Shown here piece after piece: positions 22,963 to 33,134 of a DNA stretch of 64,000 nucleotides. Under the pieces are notes generated by a model. It worked only from the letters and a program-made list of their open reading frames with translations, did not search any database and was not told the origin of the DNA. Made by a program: the position numbers and the translations under genes. The first letter of the stretch is position 1; each line of letters starts with the position of its first letter. This DNA is from Proteus columbae (GTDB lineage: Bacteria; Pseudomonadota; Gammaproteobacteria; Enterobacterales; Enterobacteriaceae): the NCBI RefSeq assembly GCF_002777965.1, contig NZ_NGVR01000020.1:119983-183982 (forward strand), in the 5' to 3' direction.

Positions 22963-23154
22963 ATGAAAAATGAAAGTTTTATTAACTCAAATATAAAATT
23001 AGAAAAAAATAATCTAAATAAGGACATTGATAAACTAAAAAAATTATTTTCATTAAATAACTATCACTATCAGGATATTAATAAAGAAGAAGGAAATAGT
23101 GTTCTTATTTATCGCTGGCCATTACTTAATGCATTTCATTACATGACTAAATGA
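22963..23154 (+). CDS. bcsR: Cellulose biosynthesis protein BcsR
   Basis: Small cytosolic regulator that, in E. coli, stabilises BcsQ and the Bcs macrocomplex. The 63-residue product has the same length as E. coli BcsR (62) and the same plan: a Leu-rich N-terminal half with KLKKLFSL, a NYHYQDI segment, and the conserved RWPLLNAF near the C-terminus (RWPLLAEF in E. coli). AGAGG precedes the ATG by 8 nt. Its stop overlaps the first possible bcsQ ATG, so translation is coupled. Confidence 0.85.
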   Translation: MKNESFINSNIKLEKNNLNKDIDKLKKLFSLNNYHYQDINKEEGNSVLIYRWPLLNAFHYMTK

Positions 23155-23162
23155 GGCTAACT

Positions 23163-23900
23163 ATGCCACTTATTGTATTAAAAGGGCTCCGAGGTGGAGT
23201 GGGTACAACGTCCACGGCAATTGCACTTGCTCGGCAATTTAATCAACAAAATAAAGAAGTGCTTATTATGGATAATTGCACTGAAAATATTTTGTCTTTT
23301 TATTTTCCAGCACAGCAAAAAAGTACCACATTAAGTCAGGCATTATTAGCAGAAACGCCAATAGAGGAGTGTATTTTTGACTATCGACCACACTACCAAG
23401 TGTTACCTTTTGGTTTGGTTAATATGAAGGATAATTTGCTCTTACAATTGTCATTTTCAGCAAAACAACATCTTACCCATTTTTTAACGACATTTATTCA
23501 GCTACATCCTGATGTCATTATTTTAATGGATTTACAGCATACGCAAGACAGCCTTTTCACGCCTTGGATAGAAAAAGCAGATATTTTTTTCATCTTGGCA
23601 ATGGCAGAAAGCAACTGCCATATTCGCCTTAACCAACACGCATTTATCGAAAATGAATATGTACTGATTAACCAATTTCGTGCCACCAGCCAAATTCACC
23701 AAGATTTTTATCAATTTTGGCAAACGACACCATTTCCATTATGCCCTGTTGTTCTTCATCGAGATGAAGCCTCACTAGAGGCCTGTGCCTCACGTTTACC
23801 TTTATATGATTACCGAGCTAATTGCATGTTAGTAGAAGAAATATCGCAACTTGCTCAATGGTGTTTTTCGTTATTTAAGAGGAAAGAAGGACAGTCATAA
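23163..23900 (+). CDS. bcsQ: Cellulose biosynthesis ParA-like ATPase BcsQ
   Basis: MinD/ParA-like ATPase of the Bcs secretion complex. The 245-residue product (E. coli 250) begins with the deviant Walker A region LKGLRGGVGTTSTAIALA, equivalent to E. coli LQGVRGGVGTTT. The ATG at 23163 is preferred over the in-frame one at 23151, which overlaps the bcsR stop, because GAGG lies 6 nt before 23163 and because it gives the conserved MPLIVL start. The stop overlaps the bcsA start by one base. Confidence 0.9.
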   Translation: MPLIVLKGLRGGVGTTSTAIALARQFNQQNKEVLIMDNCTENILSFYFPAQQKSTTLSQALLAETPIEECIFDYRPHYQVLPFGLVNMKDNLLLQLSFSAKQHLTHFLTTFIQLHPDVIILMDLQHTQDSLFTPWIEKADIFFILAMAESNCHIRLNQHAFIENEYVLINQFRATSQIHQDFYQFWQTTPFPLCPVVLHRDEASLEACASRLPLYDYRANCMLVEEISQLAQWCFSLFKRKEGQS

Positions 23901-26485
23901 TGCCATCATCTTACGATGCCACGAATAAAATCGAAAAGAATGTGACACAACATATTCTTATTCGTTACTACAAGCTTTATCGCCATAACGGTGCATCTCG
24001 TAGCGCAGCAATTGTTAGCGAGCTATTTATGGGTATTATGTGGTTTTTTTTACGGATGGAATCTCCTTTTTGGCGAAAAATTGCCAGAAAACAACGAGAA
24101 CTATATCCTCATATTGATCCCCGTTGCCCTAAAGTTTTCGATCCTCTACGCTATTTGTTACAAAGCATTTGGCTAACTTGCCATTATGTAGCGCATTTAC
24201 TGATTAAAAAACCCACACAATTTATTTCCTATATTCGAAAAACATACAAAAAACTCTTTGTTCATGTCTCTCCTATCGCGATTGAAATTATTGAACATAA
24301 GAAAAAAACCACGCCATTTTGGCAATATACTCTCTATTCTGTCATCGCTATCTTTGCCATTTTCTTTATTTTACTCAGTATCACTCAACCATTTGATCTT
24401 ACATTTCAGTTTGTTTTTGTGATTGTTCTCTGGTTAGTTGCCTTAGCTATCCGCGATATTCCAGGACGTTTCGCTTCAATCGCAATGGTTATGTTGGCAC
24501 TGACAATTGCATGTCGATACATTTGGTGGCGTTATCATTCAACCCTTTATTGGATTGATAATTTCAGCCTGTTTTGTGGTTTACTGCTTTTACTGGCTGA
24601 AACTTACGCATGGAGTGTGTTATTCCTTAGTTTTATGCAATGTATTTGGCCACTGCATCGAAAACCTGTTTCTATGCCTGAAGACATTACACAATGGCAA
24701 AGTGTTGATATTTTCATTCCTACCTATAACGAAGATCTGCAAGTTGTTAAACCCACAATCTATGCCAGCTTAAATTTAGATTGGCCTAAAGATAAGCTCA
24801 CGATTTATCTACTTGATGATGGCTCCCGACCTGAATTTAAAGCATTTGCTCAAGAAGTGGGTATTCGTTATATCGCACGAGAAAAACATGATTTTGCTAA
24901 GGCAGGTAATATCAATCATGCCTTAACACTCGCTTCTGGTGAATTTGTCGCTATCTTTGACTGTGACCATATTCCAACACGTTCATTTCTACAATTTACA
25001 ATGGGATGGTTTTTAAAAGATGAAAAAATGGCTTTGGTACAAACACCTCACCATTTTTTCTCACCCGATCCTTTTGAACGTAATTTGGGTAATTTTCGTG
25101 AAACCCCCAATGAAGGCACGCTCTTTTATGGGTTGGTTCAAGATGGTAATGACACTTGGAATGCGGCGTTTTTCTGTGGCTCGTGCGCAGTTCTACGTCG
25201 TACTGCATTGGATGAGATTGGTGGCATTGCCGTTGAAACTGTTACAGAAGATGCGCATACCTCATTACGCTTACACCGCCATGGCTGGAGATCTGCCTAT
25301 ATTCGTATTCCACAAGCCGCGGGTTTAGCGACAGAATCATTATCTGCACATATAGGTCAACGTATTCGGTGGGCAAGAGGAATGGTGCAAATATTCCGAC
25401 TTGATAATCCACTCTTTGGTAAAGGTTTGAGCGTGCCGCAACGTCTTTGTTACTTAAATGCCATGTTGCACTTTTTTTCTGGCATTCCACGGATGATTTT
25501 CTTACTCGCCCCCCTGACGTTTCTTATTTTCCATGCCTATATCATTTATGCACCTGCGATTGCGATAGCTCTCTATGTTATGCCGTATTTGATCCATATT
25601 TCACTCGCCAGTGCGAAGTTACAAGGTGCTTATCGCCACTCATTTTGGGGTGAAGTTTATGAAACAATTTTAGCGTGGTACACCACTCGTCCCGTGTTAA
25701 GCACCCTTTTCTCTCCTCATAAAGGAACTTTCAACGTGACGGGCAAAGGTGGCGTGATGGAAGAAGGCTTTGTCGATTGGCGAATTAACCGCCCTTACTT
25801 ACTCTTTCTCAACCTAAACTTGCTAGGCATTTTGTTTGCTTTTTGGCGCATTGCAACGGGTGATCCCGATGAAGCATGGGCTGTTGTCATGTGTTTATTA
25901 TGGGTTTGTTATAACCTTATCTTACTGGGTGTTGCGATTGCAGTTTCTGTCGAAACAAAGCAACAACGCCGTTTTCCTCGCGTTCGCGTTAAAGTTCCTG
26001 CCATGTTGTTGTTAAACAATGGCTCTCTTTATCGCTGTTATCTCTATGATTTTTCTGATAATAGCTGTGCAATTTTATTGCCTGACAATGTCACCCTTTC
26101 ACTTTCTCCAAATGAAAGCATCACACTATTACTCAGTCAAAATCAGCGTGAACATGCCTTTAAAGCCAATATTTCACGTATTGATGGGCAAATCATTGGA
26201 TTACAACTCCTTGAAATGACGACACAAAAAGCCATTGAATTTACTGCTTGTACTTTTGAGCGAGCTGATACTTGGGCCGATTGGCAAAATGAGCTCCCAG
26301 CCGACAGACCTTTAAGTAGTCTCAAAAACATTATTTTTATCAGCATGCAAGGTTATAACACCTTGTTAAAGCGTGCTCCTTACTTTATTTACGCCACTTT
26401 TCGCTTACTCGGCCTATTTTTGTTGTGGCTTTCATCGTTACTCCCTCAACGCGTTAATGTTTCACAAATATTTCATCAGTCTTGA
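23900..26485 (+). CDS. bcsA: Cellulose synthase catalytic subunit BcsA
   Basis: Processive inner-membrane GT2 glycosyltransferase polymerising UDP-glucose. The 861-residue protein (E. coli 872) has the UDP-binding LDDGS motif, the D354-C-D356 metal motif, T449-E450-D451 acceptor motif and Q487-RIRW, all intact, surrounded by about eight membrane segments. The C-terminal PilZ domain (about 685-790) keeps the first c-di-GMP motif RxxxR (R690, R694). The second motif reads D717-F-S-D-N-S722, with Ser in place of the glycine of DxSxxG (E. coli DFSDGG). Catalysis therefore looks intact while c-di-GMP binding may be altered. Overlaps bcsQ by one base. Confidence 0.97.
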   Translation: MPSSYDATNKIEKNVTQHILIRYYKLYRHNGASRSAAIVSELFMGIMWFFLRMESPFWRKIARKQRELYPHIDPRCPKVFDPLRYLLQSIWLTCHYVAHLLIKKPTQFISYIRKTYKKLFVHVSPIAIEIIEHKKKTTPFWQYTLYSVIAIFAIFFILLSITQPFDLTFQFVFVIVLWLVALAIRDIPGRFASIAMVMLALTIACRYIWWRYHSTLYWIDNFSLFCGLLLLLAETYAWSVLFLSFMQCIWPLHRKPVSMPEDITQWQSVDIFIPTYNEDLQVVKPTIYASLNLDWPKDKLTIYLLDDGSRPEFKAFAQEVGIRYIAREKHDFAKAGNINHALTLASGEFVAIFDCDHIPTRSFLQFTMGWFLKDEKMALVQTPHHFFSPDPFERNLGNFRETPNEGTLFYGLVQDGNDTWNAAFFCGSCAVLRRTALDEIGGIAVETVTEDAHTSLRLHRHGWRSAYIRIPQAAGLATESLSAHIGQRIRWARGMVQIFRLDNPLFGKGLSVPQRLCYLNAMLHFFSGIPRMIFLLAPLTFLIFHAYIIYAPAIAIALYVMPYLIHISLASAKLQGAYRHSFWGEVYETILAWYTTRPVLSTLFSPHKGTFNVTGKGGVMEEGFVDWRINRPYLLFLNLNLLGILFAFWRIATGDPDEAWAVVMCLLWVCYNLILLGVAIAVSVETKQQRRFPRVRVKVPAMLLLNNGSLYRCYLYDFSDNSCAILLPDNVTLSLSPNESITLLLSQNQREHAFKANISRIDGQIIGLQLLEMTTQKAIEFTACTFERADTWADWQNELPADRPLSSLKNIIFISMQGYNTLLKRAPYFIYATFRLLGLFLLWLSSLLPQRVNVSQIFHQS

Positions 26486-26544
26486 AGGAAAAACTCAGTT
26501 TTCTGGGAATTTATTAATAAACAATAAGATCATGGGTAACAATA

Positions 26545-28866
26545 ATGAAAAAACGTTTTCTCATATTTGCCTTATTTATGCTCACTTCTTCAGTTTATGG
26601 AGATGAAACACAAGAAGCGCAAGCCAATATTTCAGAACCACCCGTTACAATAGCTGAAGCGGCTCCTGAAGTTATTTCTCAAGTAGAGCCTAGAAATACA
26701 CAATTGCCTTCTACGGATATCACACCTTCTGCTCGTCAGAAGATATTAAAATTTGCAGAGACAGCACCTAGTTATGGCGCGCTCCATTTGACCGGTGTTA
26801 GCCCTGATGGCTATTTAGAATTTGGTGTACGTAGTGATGAATATGTTTCAAAAGCCACTCTCGATTTAGAATTTACACCGTCGCCGTCACTACTTCCTGT
26901 AGAATCTCATCTTAATGTCTATTTAAATGATGAATTAATGGGAGTTATTACCTTAAAACAGGAAGATTTAGGTAAGAAAAACCAAATTACGATACCGATT
27001 GATCCTTTATTTATTCAAGATTTTAACCATATAAAACTCTCTTTTATTGGTCATTATCGTGAAATTTGTGAAAACCAAGCAAATACAACACTCTGGCTTG
27101 ATGTGAGTAAAAGCAGTCAACTAAATCTGACCTTTCAATCACTCCGTTTAGGTAATGAATTAGCGCACTTCCCAGAGCCATTTTTTGATAGCCGTGATTT
27201 TGGAGCATTAACACTGCCAATGGTTTTCAGCCAGTCGCCTAATTTAGTTCAACAAAAAGCGGCAGCTATCCTCTCTTCTTGGTTTGGTACTCAAGTTGAT
27301 TGGCGTAAACAAAACTATCCTGTTTATTATGATACTTTGCCAAATCAACACAGTATTGTTTTTGCAACCAACAAACAAAAACCCGCATTTTTAAAACAGC
27401 ATCCCGATGTAAAAGAGCCAACTATCGAAATGCTGACGCATCCAACCAATCCTTATATTAAGTTACTTCTTATTATGGGACGTGATGATAACGATTTGAG
27501 CACTGCCGTAAACGGAATAGCTCGTGGACAAGTTATCTTTAGAGGGAATATTGTCACAATTAATGAAGTAGAAAAATTGATCCCGCGTGAACCTTATGAT
27601 GCACCAAAATGGGTACAGTTAAATAAACCTATCTACTTTAATACGCTACAAGACTATGAAGGCCAGTTGCAATCTCGCGGATTAAAACCGAATCCTATTA
27701 CATTAAATATGACGTTACCGCCTGATCTATTTATGTTTAATAATACGGGATTACAAATGCAATTGCGTTATCGCTATACCGCTCCTGCATTTCAAGATGA
27801 TTCTCGTATGTCTATCTCAGTAAACGACCATTTTATTAAAGCTTATCCTCTTGAGAAAGATAAAAAAGATAATCTTGTTATCGCTTATTTACCGCTTATT
27901 CAAGGCTGGATTGAGCATAAGAATTTATTGAATATTCCCGCAGTAAAACTGGGTGAGCGCAACCAAATTACATTTGCCTTTGATTACACTAACCCAATTC
28001 TGGGAGGAACAGTTGATCAATGTATTACTTATCAACCTGTTCCAAATACGGTCGCCATTGATGATTTATCTAGTTTTAATTTTACAGGTGATTATCGACA
28101 CTATATTGCACTGCCTGACTTACGGGTTTACAGCCATGCAGGTTTCCCATTTAGCCGTTATGCGGATCTGTCAGAAACCTTGATTTTTGTTAATCAGCAA
28201 CCGTCACCAACACAATTATCTACCCTATTAATTTCAATGGGGAATATAGGTGCTCAAACAGGTTATCCTGCGCTAAATGTTTCACTAACTGATTCATTGG
28301 ATGAAGTACAAAAAAGGGATGCTGATCTACTACTTATCGGAACAATTCCACCTGCATTAAATAATGATAAACAGATGAACGTACTGATTGATAAAGCACG
28401 TAGTGAAATCACTCTGCCTTCTCGTGAAATCAGTATCTTTAGCCACACAAGTTATCAACCAACTGATAAACGTCCTGATAGCCGGATCTCTCTGACCTCT
28501 AAAGGATCGATGGGGGCGATTATTGGTTTCCAATCTCCTTTCTTTTCACAGCGTAGCGTTGTCGCATTATTAGCTGATAGTACGCAAGGTTACAAGTTGT
28601 TAAATGAGGCGATTAGTGACAGCGGTAAGCGTGATGCCATGCATGGTTCAGTGGTATTGGTCAGAGAGTCTGGCGTAAATAGCTTGCGTGTGGGTGATAC
28701 TTATTTCGTCGGTTATTTACCTTGGTGGGAAGAAGTTTGGTATATGTTTGCTTCTCACCCTATATGGCTTGGTTTAGCGGCAATTGTCGGCATTATTCTT
28801 GTCTCTCTTCTTATTTGGCGAGCAATGAAAATAAGAAGCCAACGTCGTTTAGCGACTAAGGACTAA
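26545..28866 (+). CDS. bcsB: Cellulose synthase periplasmic subunit BcsB
   Basis: Periplasmic, membrane-anchored partner of BcsA that guides the glucan and is needed for catalysis. It has 773 residues (E. coli 779), a signal peptide in the first 19 residues (cleavage after VYG), the alternating carbohydrate-binding and flavodoxin-like domains of the family, and a single C-terminal transmembrane helix (about residues 733-756) followed by a basic tail. The spacer to bcsA is 59 bp. Only 3 bp separate it from bcsC; bcsZ, which lies between these two genes in E. coli, is absent. Confidence 0.96.
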   Translation: MKKRFLIFALFMLTSSVYGDETQEAQANISEPPVTIAEAAPEVISQVEPRNTQLPSTDITPSARQKILKFAETAPSYGALHLTGVSPDGYLEFGVRSDEYVSKATLDLEFTPSPSLLPVESHLNVYLNDELMGVITLKQEDLGKKNQITIPIDPLFIQDFNHIKLSFIGHYREICENQANTTLWLDVSKSSQLNLTFQSLRLGNELAHFPEPFFDSRDFGALTLPMVFSQSPNLVQQKAAAILSSWFGTQVDWRKQNYPVYYDTLPNQHSIVFATNKQKPAFLKQHPDVKEPTIEMLTHPTNPYIKLLLIMGRDDNDLSTAVNGIARGQVIFRGNIVTINEVEKLIPREPYDAPKWVQLNKPIYFNTLQDYEGQLQSRGLKPNPITLNMTLPPDLFMFNNTGLQMQLRYRYTAPAFQDDSRMSISVNDHFIKAYPLEKDKKDNLVIAYLPLIQGWIEHKNLLNIPAVKLGERNQITFAFDYTNPILGGTVDQCITYQPVPNTVAIDDLSSFNFTGDYRHYIALPDLRVYSHAGFPFSRYADLSETLIFVNQQPSPTQLSTLLISMGNIGAQTGYPALNVSLTDSLDEVQKRDADLLLIGTIPPALNNDKQMNVLIDKARSEITLPSREISIFSHTSYQPTDKRPDSRISLTSKGSMGAIIGFQSPFFSQRSVVALLADSTQGYKLLNEAISDSGKRDAMHGSVVLVRESGVNSLRVGDTYFVGYLPWWEEVWYMFASHPIWLGLAAIVGIILVSLLIWRAMKIRSQRRLATKD

Positions 28867-28869
28867 GCT

Positions 28870-31800
28870 ATGTGGCAATTTGGTCACACACATCGCCACT
28901 CTGTTATTGCTCTCTTTTTGCTGACAGGCTTTTTGCCTGTCACGCAAGCCAGTGAAGAGACAACGGAAGCCTTTTTACAAGAGCAAGTGAGATTAGGAAC
29001 ATCCACAGGAAATGAGGCTTTAGTGGCTCAGTCGTTGCATCGTTTAGCGTTAATTAAACCTAATGATCCTAATATCCTGTTAATGCAAATTCAGTTTGCT
29101 GTAAAACAAAAGGACAATGCAAAAGCACAACTGTTATTTACCCAATTAGGTACTCAATTTCCACAATCAGAGCAATATCAGCGTGCAATAAAAACCTTAT
29201 CACTGACAACGGATGTTAATCGGCAAAAATTACAGCGAGCCCAGCTTTACCGTACAGCTGGTCGCTATGATGATGCATTAGATTTATACGATGAAATTTA
29301 TCGTGGAATGCCTCCAGATGAGACGTTAGCGCTAGAATATATCCAAGTGCTTATGCAATCTTCTCACGATGATAAGATAGATAGACTCGCTCATATTTAT
29401 CGCCAATATCCTCAGAATGCGAAAATAGCGAGCGTCTATCAGCAACAATCCACAATAAAATCAGCAGTTGTAACAAGCACAACCAATACCGCTTCTACTG
29501 TAAAACCTAAAACAGATGTTGCCTCATTGCCTATTGCAACTTTAAAACAAAAAGCACGCCAACAACCTGATAATGCTGATGTTGTAGGTACTTTGGGTAT
29601 ACGTTATTCTCGTGCAAATCAACGAGGCGCAGCTATTTTTTATCTGTCACAAGCGCTAAAATTATCACCCAATCATGATAATAGTGATCAATGGCGAGCT
29701 ATGTTGCAAGCTAACCAATATTGGCATCTCCTTTCAAAAGGTGATGAAGCGCTATTAAAACAAGATTATGAATTAGCTGAACGTTATTTTAACCAACTCA
29801 ATAAGTTAAGCCCTTATGAAAGCGAGCCTTATATTGGTTTAGGTAACATTGCGGTTGCACAACGCCAATTAGATCTTGCTGAAAGCCATTATTTGCAAGC
29901 CTTAAAATACCAACCCAATCACGCTGCGACTTTACATAGCCTCGCAAAACTTTATCGCCAACAGTCACATGATAAAGCACAACAATTTATTAATGGTTTA
30001 ACGCCAAGACAATATAAAAATTTGGCAGAGGATTACGGGTACATTATTTTAGGTATAAGACAAGATTTAGCCGCGGATGATGAGCATAACGAGCAATATC
30101 TTAGTGCGATTGAAAAACGCAAGGCAATTGCTAAAGATTATCCTAATGATGTTTGGAATATTTATCGCCTTACTGATGATTTATTGATCACCCAGCAAGG
30201 CTCTGTGGCTGAAGAGTATTTTGATAAGCTTAATCGCCGTCTCCCTAATGATGCATCTCGTCTTTACGCCTACGCGCTATATCTCAATAAAACAGGACGA
30301 GAAACTCAAGCACTTGATACGCTAAAAACGATCTCCTTATCTCAACGCAGTGAGAGTATGAAAGCGTTAGATAACCGGTTACGTTTTGGTGAAATATTAG
30401 CTCATGTAGAGTCTTTACGAGCAAAAGGACAAGAACAACAAGCTGTTGATTATCTTTTTGCTCATATTCCGCCAGAGCAAAAAATTCAGACTTATTTGCT
30501 ATTAGCAAACTGGGCGCAAGAGCGAAATAACCTTGAACAAGCCCTCAGTTATTATCATACCGCTCTAAATCTAGAAGCTAACAATGAAACGGCATTATTA
30601 GGTGCAATAGATATTGCCTTAACACAAGGACAAGAAGCACAGGCAAAATACTATCTTGCAAAAATAGAAACACTTTCACCCAGCCAGTTTAATAGCAACT
30701 CCATTAGACGTGTCGCCAATGCAGAAAAAGAGGTAGGTAATACAGAAAAAGCACAACACTATTTTGCTTACTTAGCACAACAAATTGAAAAAGAGCCAGA
30801 CAGTGCTGACCCTTTAATATTGCGCGATATTGCTCGTTTTCAGCGTGATGAGCAACATCGTCAGCAAGCTCACTATTATTATCAACAGGCTATGATCAAG
30901 GATGGAATAACAGATAGGCTGCCAAAAGATAATATTGAGTACACCACATTAATGCGTAATGACGAAAAAGATAATTGGCTATCTCGAAGTTTACGCGCAG
31001 ATGCTGAAGCGCTTTATCGTCAACAAGAGTGGCGATTTACGCTTGAACATGATTATTGGGGATCTAGTGGTAGCGAAGGTTATTCAAAACTACGCGCCCA
31101 CACCACAATGTTACAACTCGATCACCCTGTTTATGATGGTCGTTTCTTCTGGCGTGCAGACTTAGTTAATCTTAATAGTGGCAAACTGGGTACATCGCCT
31201 TATGATCCTAAATTTGGGACTTGTTACCGTACTGGTTGTTTCCCGCTAGAACAAAAATCCTTTGGTGTTAGCCCTGCAATTGGCTGGGAAAATGGTCAAT
31301 GGCAATGGGATCTTGGTACCACACCGTTAGGTTTTGAAGTGACTGATTGGGTCGGTAAAATCGCCTATAGTCATGATCTTTTTAATGTGGGTTGGACACT
31401 TGATGTTCACCGTCGCCCTGTGAATAGTTCTATGCTTGCTTTTGGTGGCCAACGCGATATTTGGACTAACCAAATATGGGGTGGTGTTAGAAGAACAGGT
31501 ATTCGTTTAAGCGGAAGTTATGACTTAGGCGGAAAAGACGGTTATTGGGGCGAGGTTTCCGTTGATAAACTCACAGGTAAAAATGTTGAAGATAATAGCA
31601 GTATTCGAGGTATGGGAGGCTATTATTATAAACTTATCAATGAGAATAACCGCCGCGTTTCTGTTGGGTTAAGTACTATGCTTTGGCATTATGATAAAGA
31701 CTTAAGCGGATACACTTTAGGTCAAGGTGGTTATTATAGCCCTCAAAAATATGTCTCTTTAGGGATCCCGATTAATTATCGTGAACGTACTGAAAATTGG

Positions 31801-32196
31801 TCATGGGAATTGTCAGGCTCTCTTTCTTGGTCTTACTCTCAAACAGATGACAGAAAACGCTATCCTTTACAAAATCTCGTTTCTCCCGATAAATTCAATC
31901 ACTATATGAATGAACTTAGCCCTGAAGATCGAGAAGAGATGATGAGGCTTTATTATCAAGAGCGTGATGCTATTGATGAAGGAGACTCCAGCAATGGTTT
32001 TGGCTATACCGCGAGAGCATTGGTTGAACATCGTATTACACCGCATTGGTTTATTGGTGCCGCTATTGATATTCAACAAGCAAAAAACTATACCCCAAGC
32101 CATGCATTAATGTACCTACGTTATTCATTTGATGGTTGGAATGGTGATTTAGATTTACCGCCAAATCCTCTTATTCCTTATGCTGACTTTAAATAA
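28870..32196 (+). CDS. bcsC: Cellulose export outer-membrane protein BcsC
   Basis: Exports cellulose through the outer membrane. The 1108-residue product (E. coli 1157) has a signal peptide (to about residue 28, TQAS), a periplasmic scaffold of TPR repeats (about residues 40-690; repeats such as DVVGTLGIRYSRANQRGAAIFYLSQALKLSPN are visible in part) and a C-terminal beta-barrel (about 730-1108). Immediately follows bcsB. Last gene of bcsRQABC, closed by a terminator. Confidence 0.95.
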   Translation: MWQFGHTHRHSVIALFLLTGFLPVTQASEETTEAFLQEQVRLGTSTGNEALVAQSLHRLALIKPNDPNILLMQIQFAVKQKDNAKAQLLFTQLGTQFPQSEQYQRAIKTLSLTTDVNRQKLQRAQLYRTAGRYDDALDLYDEIYRGMPPDETLALEYIQVLMQSSHDDKIDRLAHIYRQYPQNAKIASVYQQQSTIKSAVVTSTTNTASTVKPKTDVASLPIATLKQKARQQPDNADVVGTLGIRYSRANQRGAAIFYLSQALKLSPNHDNSDQWRAMLQANQYWHLLSKGDEALLKQDYELAERYFNQLNKLSPYESEPYIGLGNIAVAQRQLDLAESHYLQALKYQPNHAATLHSLAKLYRQQSHDKAQQFINGLTPRQYKNLAEDYGYIILGIRQDLAADDEHNEQYLSAIEKRKAIAKDYPNDVWNIYRLTDDLLITQQGSVAEEYFDKLNRRLPNDASRLYAYALYLNKTGRETQALDTLKTISLSQRSESMKALDNRLRFGEILAHVESLRAKGQEQQAVDYLFAHIPPEQKIQTYLLLANWAQERNNLEQALSYYHTALNLEANNETALLGAIDIALTQGQEAQAKYYLAKIETLSPSQFNSNSIRRVANAEKEVGNTEKAQHYFAYLAQQIEKEPDSADPLILRDIARFQRDEQHRQQAHYYYQQAMIKDGITDRLPKDNIEYTTLMRNDEKDNWLSRSLRADAEALYRQQEWRFTLEHDYWGSSGSEGYSKLRAHTTMLQLDHPVYDGRFFWRADLVNLNSGKLGTSPYDPKFGTCYRTGCFPLEQKSFGVSPAIGWENGQWQWDLGTTPLGFEVTDWVGKIAYSHDLFNVGWTLDVHRRPVNSSMLAFGGQRDIWTNQIWGGVRRTGIRLSGSYDLGGKDGYWGEVSVDKLTGKNVEDNSSIRGMGGYYYKLINENNRRVSVGLSTMLWHYDKDLSGYTLGQGGYYSPQKYVSLGIPINYRERTENWSWELSGSLSWSYSQTDDRKRYPLQNLVSPDKFNHYMNELSPEDREEMMRLYYQERDAIDEGDSSNGFGYTARALVEHRITPHWFIGAAIDIQQAKNYTPSHALMYLRYSFDGWNGDLDLPPNPLIPYADFK

Positions 32197-32216
32197 CGTT
32201 CAATGCATTAAATACA

Positions 32217-32245
32217 CAAACGGGAAGCACAGGCTTCCCGTTTAA
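32217..32245. terminator. Terminator after bcsC
   Basis: CGGGAAGC/GCTTCCCG stem (32221-32228/32233-32240) with an ACAG loop, extended by A-T pairs on both sides, 25 bp past the bcsC stop. It can act for both bcsC and the convergent minus-strand gene at 32279. Confidence 0.85.
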
Positions 32246-32278
32246 CGTTTTCACTAAAATTGTGAGAGTAAATTGCCA

Positions 32279-32692
32279 TTATTGCGCTTTACGGAAAAGC
32301 CCAACGAGCAACCAGCCTACAATCATAGCAAGAACAAATAAAATTCCTTGATAAAACCCTGCACCTGCTAATACCAAACCCGGACCAGGGCAAATTCCAG
32401 CTAATCCCCAGCCAAGACCAAATAATACACTGCCTAGCACTAATGGTTTATCAATCACTTTATTAGTCGGGATATTTAAAGGACATGCTAATACACTTAG
32501 TTGTCTACGGCGTGTTAATTGGTAACCTACCACACTGACAACCAGTCCTGCCCCCATAATTATCAATAAAGAGGGATCCCAGTTTCCGGCAATATCCAGA
32601 AAACCTAGAATTTTTTGCGGATTGCTCATTCCACCAACAATCAATCCGGCACTAAATAGAAGACCACAAAGAAAAGCAACAAACTTAGTCAT
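32279..32692 (-). CDS. YeeE/YedE family protein (DUF6691), half-size sulfur transporter subunit
   Basis: A 137-residue membrane protein with about four hydrophobic segments and the family cysteine motif GICPGPG (about residue 103). Half-size YeeE/YedE proteins (PmpA/PmpB in other bacteria) occur as pairs and are implicated in thiosulfate or persulfide transport. It is the third gene of a three-gene minus-strand operon, 4 bp after its partner. Specific substrate is inferred from family and from the adjacent regulator, not shown by the sequence. Confidence 0.85.
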   Translation of the reverse strand: MTKFVAFLCGLLFSAGLIVGGMSNPQKILGFLDIAGNWDPSLLIIMGAGLVVSVVGYQLTRRRQLSVLACPLNIPTNKVIDKPLVLGSVLFGLGWGLAGICPGPGLVLAGAGFYQGILFVLAMIVGWLLVGLFRKAQ

Positions 32693-32696
32693 TTTC

Positions 32697-33131
32697 TTAG
32701 CCTCCTATCACATGGCGCTGAATATAAACAGTAACAAATGCAGTCACCATAAAGATCAAAACTGCCACCATTGAGCGGCGTGATAATCGCGCTAATCCAC
32801 AAATACCATGACCACTAGTGCAACCATTACCTAAACGCGTGCCTGCTCCCACCAGCACTCCGGCAATAATTAACATCCAAGGTGACGCCTCAATCACTGG
32901 CGATAAGGGTTTATCAAAAAAATAAAACAGTGTAGGTGCGATTAGCATGCCAAGTAAAAATGCCCAACGCCAGCCATTTCCTTGCTGTTTTGTTGATAAA
33001 ACACCGCCCAAAATACCGCTTATTCCTGCAATACGGCCATTAAATAACAGTAAAATGGCGGCCGCAGCACCTATCATAAGCCCACCAATTGCCGCACTTA
33101 AAGGCGTAAAGTGAACCCAATCTATATTCAT
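32697..33131 (-). CDS. YeeE/YedE family protein, half-size sulfur transporter subunit
   Basis: A 144-residue membrane protein with about four hydrophobic segments and the signature GNGCTSGHGICG (about residues 99-110), whose cysteine is thought to handle the sulfur substrate in TsuA-like transporters. Forms a pair with the downstream DUF6691 gene. It starts 3 bp after the stop of the ArsR-type regulator, so the three genes are one operon. Confidence 0.87.
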   Translation of the reverse strand: MNIDWVHFTPLSAAIGGLMIGAAAAILLLFNGRIAGISGILGGVLSTKQQGNGWRWAFLLGMLIAPTLFYFFDKPLSPVIEASPWMLIIAGVLVGAGTRLGNGCTSGHGICGLARLSRRSMVAVLIFMVTAFVTVYIQRHVIGG

Positions 33132-33134
33132 AAA

